DNA from: an uncultured Ruminococcus sp.
GTDB taxonomy: Bacteria > Bacillota > Clostridia > Oscillospirales > Ruminococcaceae
NCBI GenBank assembly: GCA_934474025.1
Contig: CAKSMF010000012.1
Span: 1-25,763, forward strand
Reading direction: 5' to 3'
Length of the DNA stretch: 25,763 bases
The notes under the pieces are model-generated. The model saw only the letters and a list, made by a program, of their open reading frames with translations, was not told the origin of the DNA and searched no databases. Of this stretch, positions 6,286 through 12,946 are shown in pieces. The position numbers were made by a program, and so were the translations under genes. How positions within the stretch are numbered: position 1 is the stretch's first letter; each line of letters starts with the position of its first letter.

Positions 6286-7569
6286 ATGAAAGCAAGTCTG
6301 CCCTTTAAGTATATTACCGCCGTGAAGAACGGCAAGCATTATGTAGTTTTCGACTACAAGGATAACAACAACAAAAGGAAGAGAAAATGGGTGGGTACTG
6401 ACCTGCCCGAAAAATGTGCAAAGAAAACTCTTGCCGCCAAAGTCGAGGAGATCGTCAGCAAGTTCAGCGAAGATTTCATGACAGGAAAAGTAGCTAACAT
6501 CAGCAAAGCCGCCAGCACCAATGCGGACGGCTCTACGGACAGCTCGGAATTTGAGTTTACAGCATACCTCAAGCATTGGCTTGAAAATGCGAAACCGACA
6601 CTTGCATTCACTACTTATGATTCGTACAGACACAGCATCAGCAGAATTGCAGAATACTATGACAGAGAATTTCCGCACCCTATGCTCAGCGATGTAACTC
6701 CGCTTCAGCTTCAGAAGTTCTATAATGATCTGTATGAGCTTGGACGAAAAGGAAGTACGATCAGGCTGTACCATGTCAATATTCATCGTGCGCTCAAATA
6801 TGCTGTCAAGATGGATATTATTCCCGCCAATCCTGATGATAAGACCGATCTCCCGAAAGCCGAGAAGCATGAGTCGAGTTTCTATAATAAAGAGGAGTTT
6901 GACAAGCTCTTTGAAGTATTCAAGGGAGACAGACTGGAGCTTGTAGTTCACATTGCTGCCTATTATGGTCTGCGTAAGTGTGAGATCATTGGCTTGAAGT
7001 GGGATGCAATCGACTTTGAACATAAGACGCTCACTGTTCGCCGTAAAGTAGTTTGCGTCTTTACCGATGGCAAAAAGGAAATCCGTGTTGAGAACAAGCT
7101 GAAAACGAAGTCGAGTGTCAGGACGTTTCCTCTTATACCTCACATCGAGCGTATGCTCTTGGAGAGAAAGAAAATGGAAGAAATGTTTTCCGAACAGCTT
7201 GGCAGCGAGTTTGACAGGGAGTATGACGGCTTTGTATGCCGTGACAATCTCGGAAAGCTCATCGAGCCGAATTTCGTTACGGGACACTTTTGTTATATGG
7301 TCCAGCACAACAACCTGAAACCTCTGAGATTCCATGACCTCCGCCATTCATGTGCCAGCCTTTTGGTAGCAAGCGGAGTTCCAATGAAAGCGGTGCAGGA
7401 GTGGCTCGGCCATTGCACTTTCAATGTGACGGCAAACTATTATAGTCACTTGGAATATAGTTCAAGAATCGAATCGGCTGACAAGATCGCAAGGCTTCTC
7501 AGCGGAGAAGGTCTTGACGGCGCGGATACGGGTTCAGATAACCCTGAGATGACACAGAATGCAACATGA
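6286..7569 (+). CDS. tyrosine recombinase / element integrase
   Basis: This is a 427-aa phage/ICE-type integrase. The N-terminal 60 residues look like an arm-binding domain ('GKHYVVFDYKDNNNKRKRKW'), a SAM-like core-binding domain spans about 90-185, and the catalytic domain about 200-400. Catalytic residues are visible: R230 (YYGLRKCE), a lysine near K275 (TKSSVRTF), H350 and R353 (HDLRHS), H376 (LGHCTF) and nucleophile Y386 (TANYYSHL). It would catalyse integration and excision of the element. GGAGG at 6273-6277 is too close to the ATG at 6280, so the ATG at 6286 (8-nt spacing) is chosen. It is the last gene of the element, facing the chromosome junction, and is preceded by the excisionase-like gene. 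Confidence 0.93.
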   Translation: MKASLPFKYITAVKNGKHYVVFDYKDNNNKRKRKWVGTDLPEKCAKKTLAAKVEEIVSKFSEDFMTGKVANISKAASTNADGSTDSSEFEFTAYLKHWLENAKPTLAFTTYDSYRHSISRIAEYYDREFPHPMLSDVTPLQLQKFYNDLYELGRKGSTIRLYHVNIHRALKYAVKMDIIPANPDDKTDLPKAEKHESSFYNKEEFDKLFEVFKGDRLELVVHIAAYYGLRKCEIIGLKWDAIDFEHKTLTVRRKVVCVFTDGKKEIRVENKLKTKSSVRTFPLIPHIERMLLERKKMEEMFSEQLGSEFDREYDGFVCRDNLGKLIEPNFVTGHFCYMVQHNNLKPLRFHDLRHSCASLLVASGVPMKAVQEWLGHCTFNVTANYYSHLEYSSRIESADKIARLLSGEGLDGADTGSDNPEMTQNAT

Positions 7570-7574
7570 CCGAA

Positions 7575-7688
7575 TCTACCAAAAAAAGTTTTGATCAGAA
7601 ATCGAGAGTTCAGAAGAAAGAAAATCGAATGGTTTTGGTAGACGATTTGGTAGAAAAACAGGGTTGACCGAAAATTTTTATCTACCAG
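7575..7688. repeat. cluster of integrase arm-type sites
   Basis: The TTGGTAGA core appears at 7575-7582 (inverted, TCTACCAA), 7635-7642, 7647-7654 and 7681-7687 (inverted, TCTACCA). These occur within 115 nt between the integrase stop and the element end, and match the motifs upstream of the gene. By analogy with Tn916 and lambda they would be sites for the integrase N-terminal domain. Confidence 0.65.
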
Positions 7689-7796
7689 CAGTCCTTCAAA
7701 ATCAACGTAAATTCGGATAAAACATTGATTGCAAGAGTGGGTTCAAAAAAATTTAGTGCCTTGTGGCACAAAATATTTCAAAAATTTTACAATTGA
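7689..7796. other. probable right attachment site (attR) region
   Basis: Here the arm sites end and the AT-rich chromosome with the truncated esterase begins. A small dyad, GTGCC (7756-7760), TTGT, GGCAC (7765-7769), is a candidate integrase core site. The exact crossover cannot be fixed without the other end or an empty site. Confidence 0.45.
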
Positions 7797-8606
7797 TAAA
7801 CCCTGCTCACTGTATAATTTATAGAGTTTGTTATAAGCATCTTTCAGATATCCTGAACCATAATATGTATCATTTTCAGCAATAGCCATATATACAGGTG
7901 TTTTTGCTTTGGCGAGAATTTCTAAATCACCGTCCCACTTTGAACTTGTTTCAAGATATGCAGTATAAAGTTCAGGACGTTTTCCCATAATTATAGAACC
8001 TGTTTCACCACCGCCAGACATTCCGTGAAGATAAACCCTGTCCGTATCAATATTGTAATTATTGATAAAGTATTCAGTCAATTCTATAGCCATATTTGCA
8101 GAAGTTTCTCCCCATTCATCAAGCTGTGTGGAAATTATTATCATCTTATCATTATACTTTTTAGCCTCAAATGGAAAACCTTCTACAAGATTTGCACCGA
8201 CTCCCTGAAAATACAAGCCTTCCCAGCCCGGAAGCGTTACAAATAAAGCATACGGTTCAGAACCGTCATAACTTTCCGGAATATAACTGCTGAAATGAAT
8301 ATCTCCTTGTGTTTCAGAATGAAGAACATTATCAACTATAAAATCATTCTTTATTTGTTTTCCAAATTCTATTTTTTCCGAATCCTGATTAATAAGTTTC
8401 TTTTTCATCAAACATAAATCAAAAACATTCCAAACACCATCGTTATTTAAATCATAATCTTTTCCGCTTAAATCTAAATCTTTTGCAAGAAGAAAATCCT
8501 GTAATTCTTTAGCATCATCAATCTTATAGCTATTATTGAATTTTTCGCTTATCAAAGCTGTAATTCCTGTTAATAAGGCAAGAATTATTATTATACTTTT
8601 TTTCAT
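7743..8606 (-). pseudogene. secreted esterase (PHB-depolymerase type) with dockerin-like motif, 3'-truncated
   Basis: The 287-aa reading frame starts with a signal peptide (MKKSIIIILALLTG, residues 1-20). A single dockerin-like/EF-hand repeat follows at about 35-73, with D52, N54, D56, G57 and D63 in DLNNDGVWNVFD. The alpha/beta-hydrolase domain of esterase/depolymerase type begins near 85. The nucleophile is S197 in GMSGGG and the acid is probably D246 in AENDTYYG. The family normally continues past 'LYSEQGLS' to a catalytic histidine in a conserved C-terminal block. Here the frame runs into 17 unrelated residues (271-287) and stops at the element boundary with no histidine. I infer that insertion removed the 3' end, so it is probably inactive. 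The start has GGAGTG 8 nt upstream. Confidence 0.75.
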
Positions 8607-8625
8607 AAATGCTCACTCCATTCTG

Positions 8626-8654
8626 AAAAAGCTGTCCAGAATATTCCGGACAGC
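8626..8654 (-). terminator. terminator of the aldo/keto reductase operon
   Basis: On the minus strand GCTGTCC (8654-8648) pairs with GGACAGC (8637-8631), followed by TTTTTC. It lies between the reductase stop and the esterase start. Confidence 0.8.
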
Positions 8655-8680
8655 CTTATATTTATAGTTTTTCTTAAATA

Positions 8681-9568
8681 TTACCAGTTCTTTTTTTCTT
8701 TGGAACTGTCATGCTGAGTTTTGCGTTCCTCAACCATTTTGGCAAACCATTCTACCATTGCGGGGTCATAATGGGAGAAGAACGAACTTGTCTGAGTATC
8801 AATCTTTGAAATTGCAGTCATATCTTCATCACTGAGAGTAAAATCAAAAATATTGAAATTCTGTTCCATACGTTCAATATGAGTAGATTTTGGAAGAACT
8901 ACTACACCTCTTTGAATATTCCAGCGGAGCATTACTTGTGCAGATGTTTTACCATACTTTTCACCGATAGCTGTAAGTACAGGATTTTCAAACAATCCTC
9001 CCCTACCCTCTCCAAATGGTGCCCATGCTTCAATCTGAACTTCATATTTATCCATCCATTTTTTAGCTTCGGTCTGCTGATTGAGAACGTGTGTTTCAAC
9101 CTGATTAACCATGGGAACTATTTTAACAAAGTTTGCAATATCAACAAGTCTGTCAGGATAAAAATTTGATACACCAATTGCTTTTAAAACTCCCTCTTGA
9201 TAAAGGTCTTCTAATGCACGATATGCACCATAATAATCTGAAAAAGGCTGATGCAAAAGCATGAGGTCAATATATTCTGTCTGTAACTTCTTCATGGATT
9301 CGTAAACGGATTTTTTAATTTCCTCATATCCGTAATGCTCAACCCATACTTTTGTTGTAAGAAATATTTCCTCTCTTGGCACGCCTGATTTCACAATAGC
9401 ATTTCCGACTTCTTCTTCATTGAAATAGCTCTGTGCAGTATCAATAAGCCTATAACCAGTTTTAAGAGCATCAAGCACGCATTTTTCGCATTCCTCTTTT
9501 GTCACTTGATAAACGCCATAACCAAGTATTGGCATTTTCAGTCCGTTGTTAAGCTGTACACATTCCAT
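8681..9568 (-). CDS. aldo/keto reductase
   Basis: This 295-aa protein is a standard (beta/alpha)8 aldo/keto reductase. The catalytic tetrad is complete: D43 and Y48 (DTAQSYFN), K73 (TTKVWV) and H106 (LLHQPF). The NADPH-binding signature 'VVLPKSTHIERMEQN' lies near residues 228-242. It would reduce aldehydes or ketones in the cytosol with NAD(P)H; the natural substrate is unknown. GGAGG lies just before the ATG at 9568. The gene follows the flavodoxin lipoprotein gene by 15 nt and is probably cotranscribed with it from the divergent promoter near 10,300. Reductase plus flavodoxin sets like this often respond to oxidative or electrophile stress, but that is inference here. Confidence 0.93.
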   Translation of the reverse strand: MECVQLNNGLKMPILGYGVYQVTKEECEKCVLDALKTGYRLIDTAQSYFNEEEVGNAIVKSGVPREEIFLTTKVWVEHYGYEEIKKSVYESMKKLQTEYIDLMLLHQPFSDYYGAYRALEDLYQEGVLKAIGVSNFYPDRLVDIANFVKIVPMVNQVETHVLNQQTEAKKWMDKYEVQIEAWAPFGEGRGGLFENPVLTAIGEKYGKTSAQVMLRWNIQRGVVVLPKSTHIERMEQNFNIFDFTLSDEDMTAISKIDTQTSSFFSHYDPAMVEWFAKMVEERKTQHDSSKEKKNW

Positions 9569-9583
9569 AACAAATTCCTCCGT

Positions 9584-10258
9584 TTAATTTATTTTAAGAC
9601 TGTCAACCCAGTCTTTCACATCACTTTTTGAAGCTCCTGAACGAAATCTTTCACCGTCCTGCCAGTTTCCGGAACCTGCCATTTCTTCCAATAACTTTCC
9701 GCTTTCGCCAAGTCCCGAACTTGCAGAAGTACAGAACGGAATAACATTCTTATTACTAAAATCATTTTCTTTTATAAAGTTATTTACAACCCATGAAGCT
9801 TCTCCCCACCATATAGGATAACCAATAAATACTGTATCATATGAATTCCAGTCGGCAACATCAGTTGAAACAAATTCTATATTCCTCAAATCAGGATTCT
9901 GATACTCCCGACAAACACGGCTATTTTCGTCTGTCCAGTCCAAATCGGCAGAAGAATACACATCTATAGGCTGAATTTCAAATAAATCCCCATTTATTTC
10001 ATCAGCAATATATTCAGCAACTTCTTCTGTGTTTCCTGATGCAGAATAATATACTACGAGAGTTTTTCCGTCCGTATTTTCAAGTGCGGAATCTTCATTT
10101 GTTTCTGATTCACTTTCAGAAATTGTTTCCTGCTCATTAACTTTTGATTCGGAAACATCTGTAATAGATTTAGATGAACTATCAGAAACGTTTTCACAAC
10201 AGGCTGAAAAACTCAGAACACAAATAAAACTACTCAATAATGCTAAAGTTTTTTTCAT
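9584..10258 (-). CDS. flavodoxin-domain lipoprotein
   Basis: The 224-aa precursor has a lipoprotein signal: MKKTLALLSSF, then the lipobox-like FSAC with C20 as the predicted lipid-modified cysteine. A Ser/Glu-rich linker runs to about residue 60. The flavodoxin domain then carries the FMN phosphate loop YSASGNTEE (about 70-78), 'FIGYPIWWGEASWVVNNFI' (the W-W-G loop over the flavin) and 'FCTSASSGLGESG'. This matches the Flavodoxin_4 group, which is often secreted or membrane-anchored in gut Firmicutes. It would carry electrons outside the membrane; no partner is evident except the aldo/keto reductase encoded next. The start follows GAGGAGGAG. The promoter lies in the shared divergent region. 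Confidence 0.88.
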   Translation of the reverse strand: MKKTLALLSSFICVLSFSACCENVSDSSSKSITDVSESKVNEQETISESESETNEDSALENTDGKTLVVYYSASGNTEEVAEYIADEINGDLFEIQPIDVYSSADLDWTDENSRVCREYQNPDLRNIEFVSTDVADWNSYDTVFIGYPIWWGEASWVVNNFIKENDFSNKNVIPFCTSASSGLGESGKLLEEMAGSGNWQDGERFRSGASKSDVKDWVDSLKIN

Positions 10259-10299
10259 AATTATCTCCTCCTCGAATTTGATTTATTTTTGATGATTTT

Positions 10300-10416
10300 A
10301 TTATAGCACTAAAAAACAGTTATGAGAAGTTCAAAATAGTTATTCAGTTTATACCAAAAGGTTTACAGATTAATAACTAATCGGAACTTCTCTTTATGTA
10401 TATTTCATGGTATAAT
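10300..10416. promoter_or_regulatory. symmetrical divergent promoter/operator region
   Basis: GAGAAGTTC (10324-10332), 5 nt, AGTTATT (10338-10344), 27 nt, AATAACT (10372-10378), 5 nt, GAACTTCTC (10384-10392): both pairs of arms are exact inverted repeats with identical spacing. The leftward -10 TATAAT is at 10305-10300 and the rightward -10 TATAAT at 10411-10416. At 17-nt spacing both -35 positions (TTCTCA and TTCTCT, poor matches to consensus) fall at the outer arms. That suggests activator-controlled promoters. Confidence 0.65.
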
Positions 10417-10447
10417 AAAACTACAATAAAATGAAAGGAAAAAAACT

Positions 10448-11002
10448 ATGAGTAAAAAAGTTTTAATCTTATCAGGAAGTCCAAGAAAAAATGGAAACTC
10501 CGATTTATTGTGTGATGAATTTATGCGTGGTGCTTTGGATAATGGCAACGAAGTTGAAAAAATTCGTGTTGCCGAAAAGAAAATTAATTATTGCCGTGCC
10601 TGTTACTATTGCAGTAAAAACAATGGTGTCTGTTGTATCAATGATGATATGGCAGATATTCTTCAAAAAATGATAGATGCAGATGTCATAGTTCTTGCAA
10701 GTCCAGTTTACTTTTATTCTATCGACACACAACTTAAAGCATTGATTGACAGAACTGTTGCTCGCTGGCTTGAAGTTCATGATAAAGAATTCTATTATAT
10801 TATAACTATGGCTGATAATCAACTTGCATTTGCTGAAACTACAATTGCGTGTTTCAGAGGTTATGCCGATTGTATTGAAGGTGCTAAAGAAATGGGCATT
10901 ATTATTGGAAACGGAGTATACGAAAAAGGCAAAATAAAAGATACTATCGCTATGGAAAAAGCTTACAAAATGGGCAATTCAATAAGTTCTCATTCACTTT
11001 AA
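10448..11002 (+). CDS. iron-sulfur flavoprotein / NADPH-dependent FMN reductase family
   Basis: This 184-aa flavodoxin-fold protein has the FMN phosphate loop SGSPRKNGNS (residues 9-18). A cysteine cluster C49-x2-C52-x2-C55 follows, with C62 and C63, of the type that holds a 4Fe-4S cluster in the Isf family. 'VLASPVYFYSIDTQLKALID', then 'RTVAR' (about 82-107) is the conserved flavin-side segment of the family. It probably transfers electrons from NAD(P)H or ferredoxin to an unknown acceptor. The ATG at 10448 follows GAAAGGA. It is divergent from the flavodoxin/aldo-keto reductase pair and shares their symmetrical control region, and it precedes the SDR gene by 69 nt, probably in one transcript. 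Confidence 0.9.
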   Translation: MSKKVLILSGSPRKNGNSDLLCDEFMRGALDNGNEVEKIRVAEKKINYCRACYYCSKNNGVCCINDDMADILQKMIDADVIVLASPVYFYSIDTQLKALIDRTVARWLEVHDKEFYYIITMADNQLAFAETTIACFRGYADCIEGAKEMGIIIGNGVYEKGKIKDTIAMEKAYKMGNSISSHSL

Positions 11003-11071
11003 GAATAGTAAATAATACTTACAAGCAGAAAAAATAATATTAATTCAAACAATACATGAAGGAGGATTTTT

Positions 11072-11902
11072 ATGTAAAAAAATGTAATGATTGTTGTTGG
11101 AGCAGGTCAAATAAGTATGGCAATTGCCAGAAGAATCGGTTACAACAAAAAAATTATTTTTGGTGATTATAAATTTCAGAATGCAGAAAATATATGTGCA
11201 ATTATGAATAACGCCGGATTTGACTGTATACCTTTTGAAATGGATTTATCAGACAGAAATTCAATTAAATCCATGATAACAGAAGCACAGAAATACGGCG
11301 AAATAGAAATGTTAGTCAATGGTGCTGGTGTTTCTCCAAGTCAGGCAAGCATTGAACAGATATTAAAAGTCGATTTGTATGGTACAGCTGTTTTACTGGA
11401 AGAAGTCGGAAAAGTAATAATGAATGGCGGTACAGGTGTAACTATTTCAAGCCAGTCAGGTAAACGTATGCCTCAACTGACTCCGGAAGAAGACAGACTT
11501 CTTGCCTGCACGCCAACAGAAGAACTTCTATCTCTTGAAATTCTTCAACTCCAGAATATAGAAAATACACTTCATGCATATCAGCTTGCAAAACGTTGCA
11601 ATGAAAAACGTGTTATGTTTGAAGCATGCAAATGGGGAGAACGTGGAGCAAGAATTAATTCTATTTCTCCCGGAATAATTGTTACTCCTCTTGCAATCGA
11701 TGAATTTAATGGAATACGTGGGGATTTCTACAAAAATATGTTCGCAAAGTGTCCTGCCGGCAGACCAGGAACAGCTGACGAAGTGGCAAATGTAGCAGAA
11801 CTTTTAATGAGTGAAAAAGGGGCATTTATTACAGGTACGGACTTTATGTGTGACGGCGGTGCAACAGCAAGTTATTACTATGGTGCTTTACAGCCAAAAT
11901 AA
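11072..11902 (+). pseudogene. short-chain dehydrogenase/reductase with a stop at codon 2
   Basis: The best-placed start is the ATG at 11072, 6 nt after GGAGG, but codon 2 is TAA (11075-11077). The frame then continues without break through AAA AAT GTA to ATG at 11087 and on for 271 codons. The protein is an SDR with an N-terminal nucleotide-binding segment (IVVGAGQISMAIARRIG, with the usual third glycine replaced), NGAG at about 78-81, S121/S122 and Y165-x3-K169 of the catalytic set, and the 'CDGGATASYYYG' C-terminus. An AAA-to-TAA change would explain the stop. Translation could restart at the ATG 9 nt beyond the stop, so the gene may still be expressed at a lower level. A hairpin terminator follows. 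Confidence 0.75.
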
Positions 11903-11934
11903 AATCTAAAAAATTATAGTTTCATAAATATTAT

Positions 11935-11978
11935 GGTTTCAACATAGATGTTTATATTTGGTGTTGAAACCAATATTT
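11935..11978 (+). terminator. intrinsic terminator
   Basis: GGTTTCAACA (11935-11944) and TGTTGAAACC (11962-11971) form a perfect 10-bp stem, followed by AATATTTTTTT. Confidence 0.85.
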
Positions 11979-12005
11979 TTTTAAATTAAGGGAATTTACT
12001 GTATT

Positions 12006-12056
12006 TTAGCACATTCCTAAAATATGTTGTTTTTATAATTAGTTATTATGTGCTAA
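12006..12056. repeat. inverted repeat upstream of the ABC exporter promoter
   Basis: TTAGCACAT (12006-12014) and ATGTGCTAA (12048-12056) are exact inverted repeats 33 nt apart. They end about 50 nt upstream of the -35 box, so they are more likely a protein-binding site than a leader structure. The gap 11980-12232 otherwise holds only the promoter and leader of the exporter. Confidence 0.5.
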
Positions 12057-12107
12057 CCTCAAATTCTGTGCAAATATACAAAATGTACTTTGAACAAATA
12101 AAATGAC

Positions 12108-12136
12108 TTGACAAATAGCAAAATGTAGAGTATATT
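12108..12136 (+). promoter_or_regulatory. promoter of the ABC exporter operon
   Basis: TTGACA (12108-12113), a 17-nt spacer and TATATT (12131-12136). It gives a leader of about 90 nt. Confidence 0.75.
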
Positions 12137-12232
12137 AATTTATGGTAAGTTGTTACTAATTATAGCCTCAAGTTAGCATTGTATAACTTATTTGTTTACA
12201 ACAATCATCATAAAATGAAAGGATGCGGAAAA

Positions 12233-12931
12233 ATGTTTATCGAAATAAGCGATATCAAAAAAAGCTATGGAAGTGGTGAAAATAAAATTGATGTGCTTAA
12301 AGGAATAAGTATTGGTATTGAAAAAGGTGAATTTTGCGTACTTCTCGGACCTTCCGGCAGTGGTAAGTCAACACTGCTTAATATTATAGGTGGTATTGAT
12401 GATGCAGATTCAGGATACATTTCAATAAATGGCGAAAAAACAGAAAATATGAATGAAAAATCCCTGACAAATTATCGTAGAAAACACCTTGGATATATTT
12501 TTCAGATGTATAATCTTATTCCAAATCTTAACATTAAGGAAAATGTTGAGACAGGTGCATATTTAAGTGATTCTCCGCTTAATGTTGATGATATACTTAA
12601 AACTCTTGGTCTTTATGAACACCGTCATAAATTACCTTCACAATTATCTGGCGGACAACAGCAAAGATGTTCTATAGGCAGAGCAATAGTGAAAAATCCG
12701 GATATACTCCTTTGTGACGAGCCTACAGGAGCTCTTGATTATAAAACTTCTAAAGAAATACTCAAACTTATAGAAACAGTCAACCAAAAATACAACACTA
12801 CTATTATTATGGTAACTCATAATGAGGCTATCAAGGACATGGCAGACAAAGTTATTAAACTCCGTGATGGAATGGTCAGAAAAGAAATAAAAAATGAACA
12901 CAAATTGACCGCAGAAGAACTTGAATGGTAA
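12233..12931 (+). CDS. ABC transporter ATP-binding protein (MacB/LolD type)
   Basis: The 232-aa ATPase carries all motifs: Walker A GPSGSGKST (39-47), Q-loop Q91, signature LSGGQQQR (138-145), Walker B ILLCDEPTG (158-166) and H-loop H196 (VTHN). The sequence is closest in style to the LolD/MacB/BceA group, which energises FtsX-type permeases. Earlier in-frame ATGs exist at 12179 and 12215, but AAAGGA lies between the latter and 12233, so 12233 is the preferred start. The permease gene follows 15 nt downstream. By family the pair either exports peptides or lipids, or works as a mechanotransmission complex. No adjacent two-component system is present to suggest antibiotic sensing. Confidence 0.93.
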   Translation: MFIEISDIKKSYGSGENKIDVLKGISIGIEKGEFCVLLGPSGSGKSTLLNIIGGIDDADSGYISINGEKTENMNEKSLTNYRRKHLGYIFQMYNLIPNLNIKENVETGAYLSDSPLNVDDILKTLGLYEHRHKLPSQLSGGQQQRCSIGRAIVKNPDILLCDEPTGALDYKTSKEILKLIETVNQKYNTTIIMVTHNEAIKDMADKVIKLRDGMVRKEIKNEHKLTAEELEW

Positions 12932-12946
12932 GGGGGCGTGTGAAAA

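Larger units (their letters stand above)
1..7742. mobile_element. right-hand portion of an integrative element (ICE-like)
   Basis: The segment ends with antirepressor, excisionase-like gene and tyrosine integrase in the order typical of an ICE or prophage end. TTGGTAGA-type repeats flank the integrase, and base composition drops sharply to AT-rich just after it. The adjoining esterase gene is cut short. No structural phage or conjugation genes are visible, so the type of element is inferred. The left end is outside the window and the right boundary is approximate (about 7,690-7,800). Confidence 0.75.

Noticed and set aside
6262..7347. Long minus-strand frame opposite the integrase
   Set aside because: It is the antisense shadow of the integrase gene, with low-complexity, implausible protein sequence and no ribosome-binding site.
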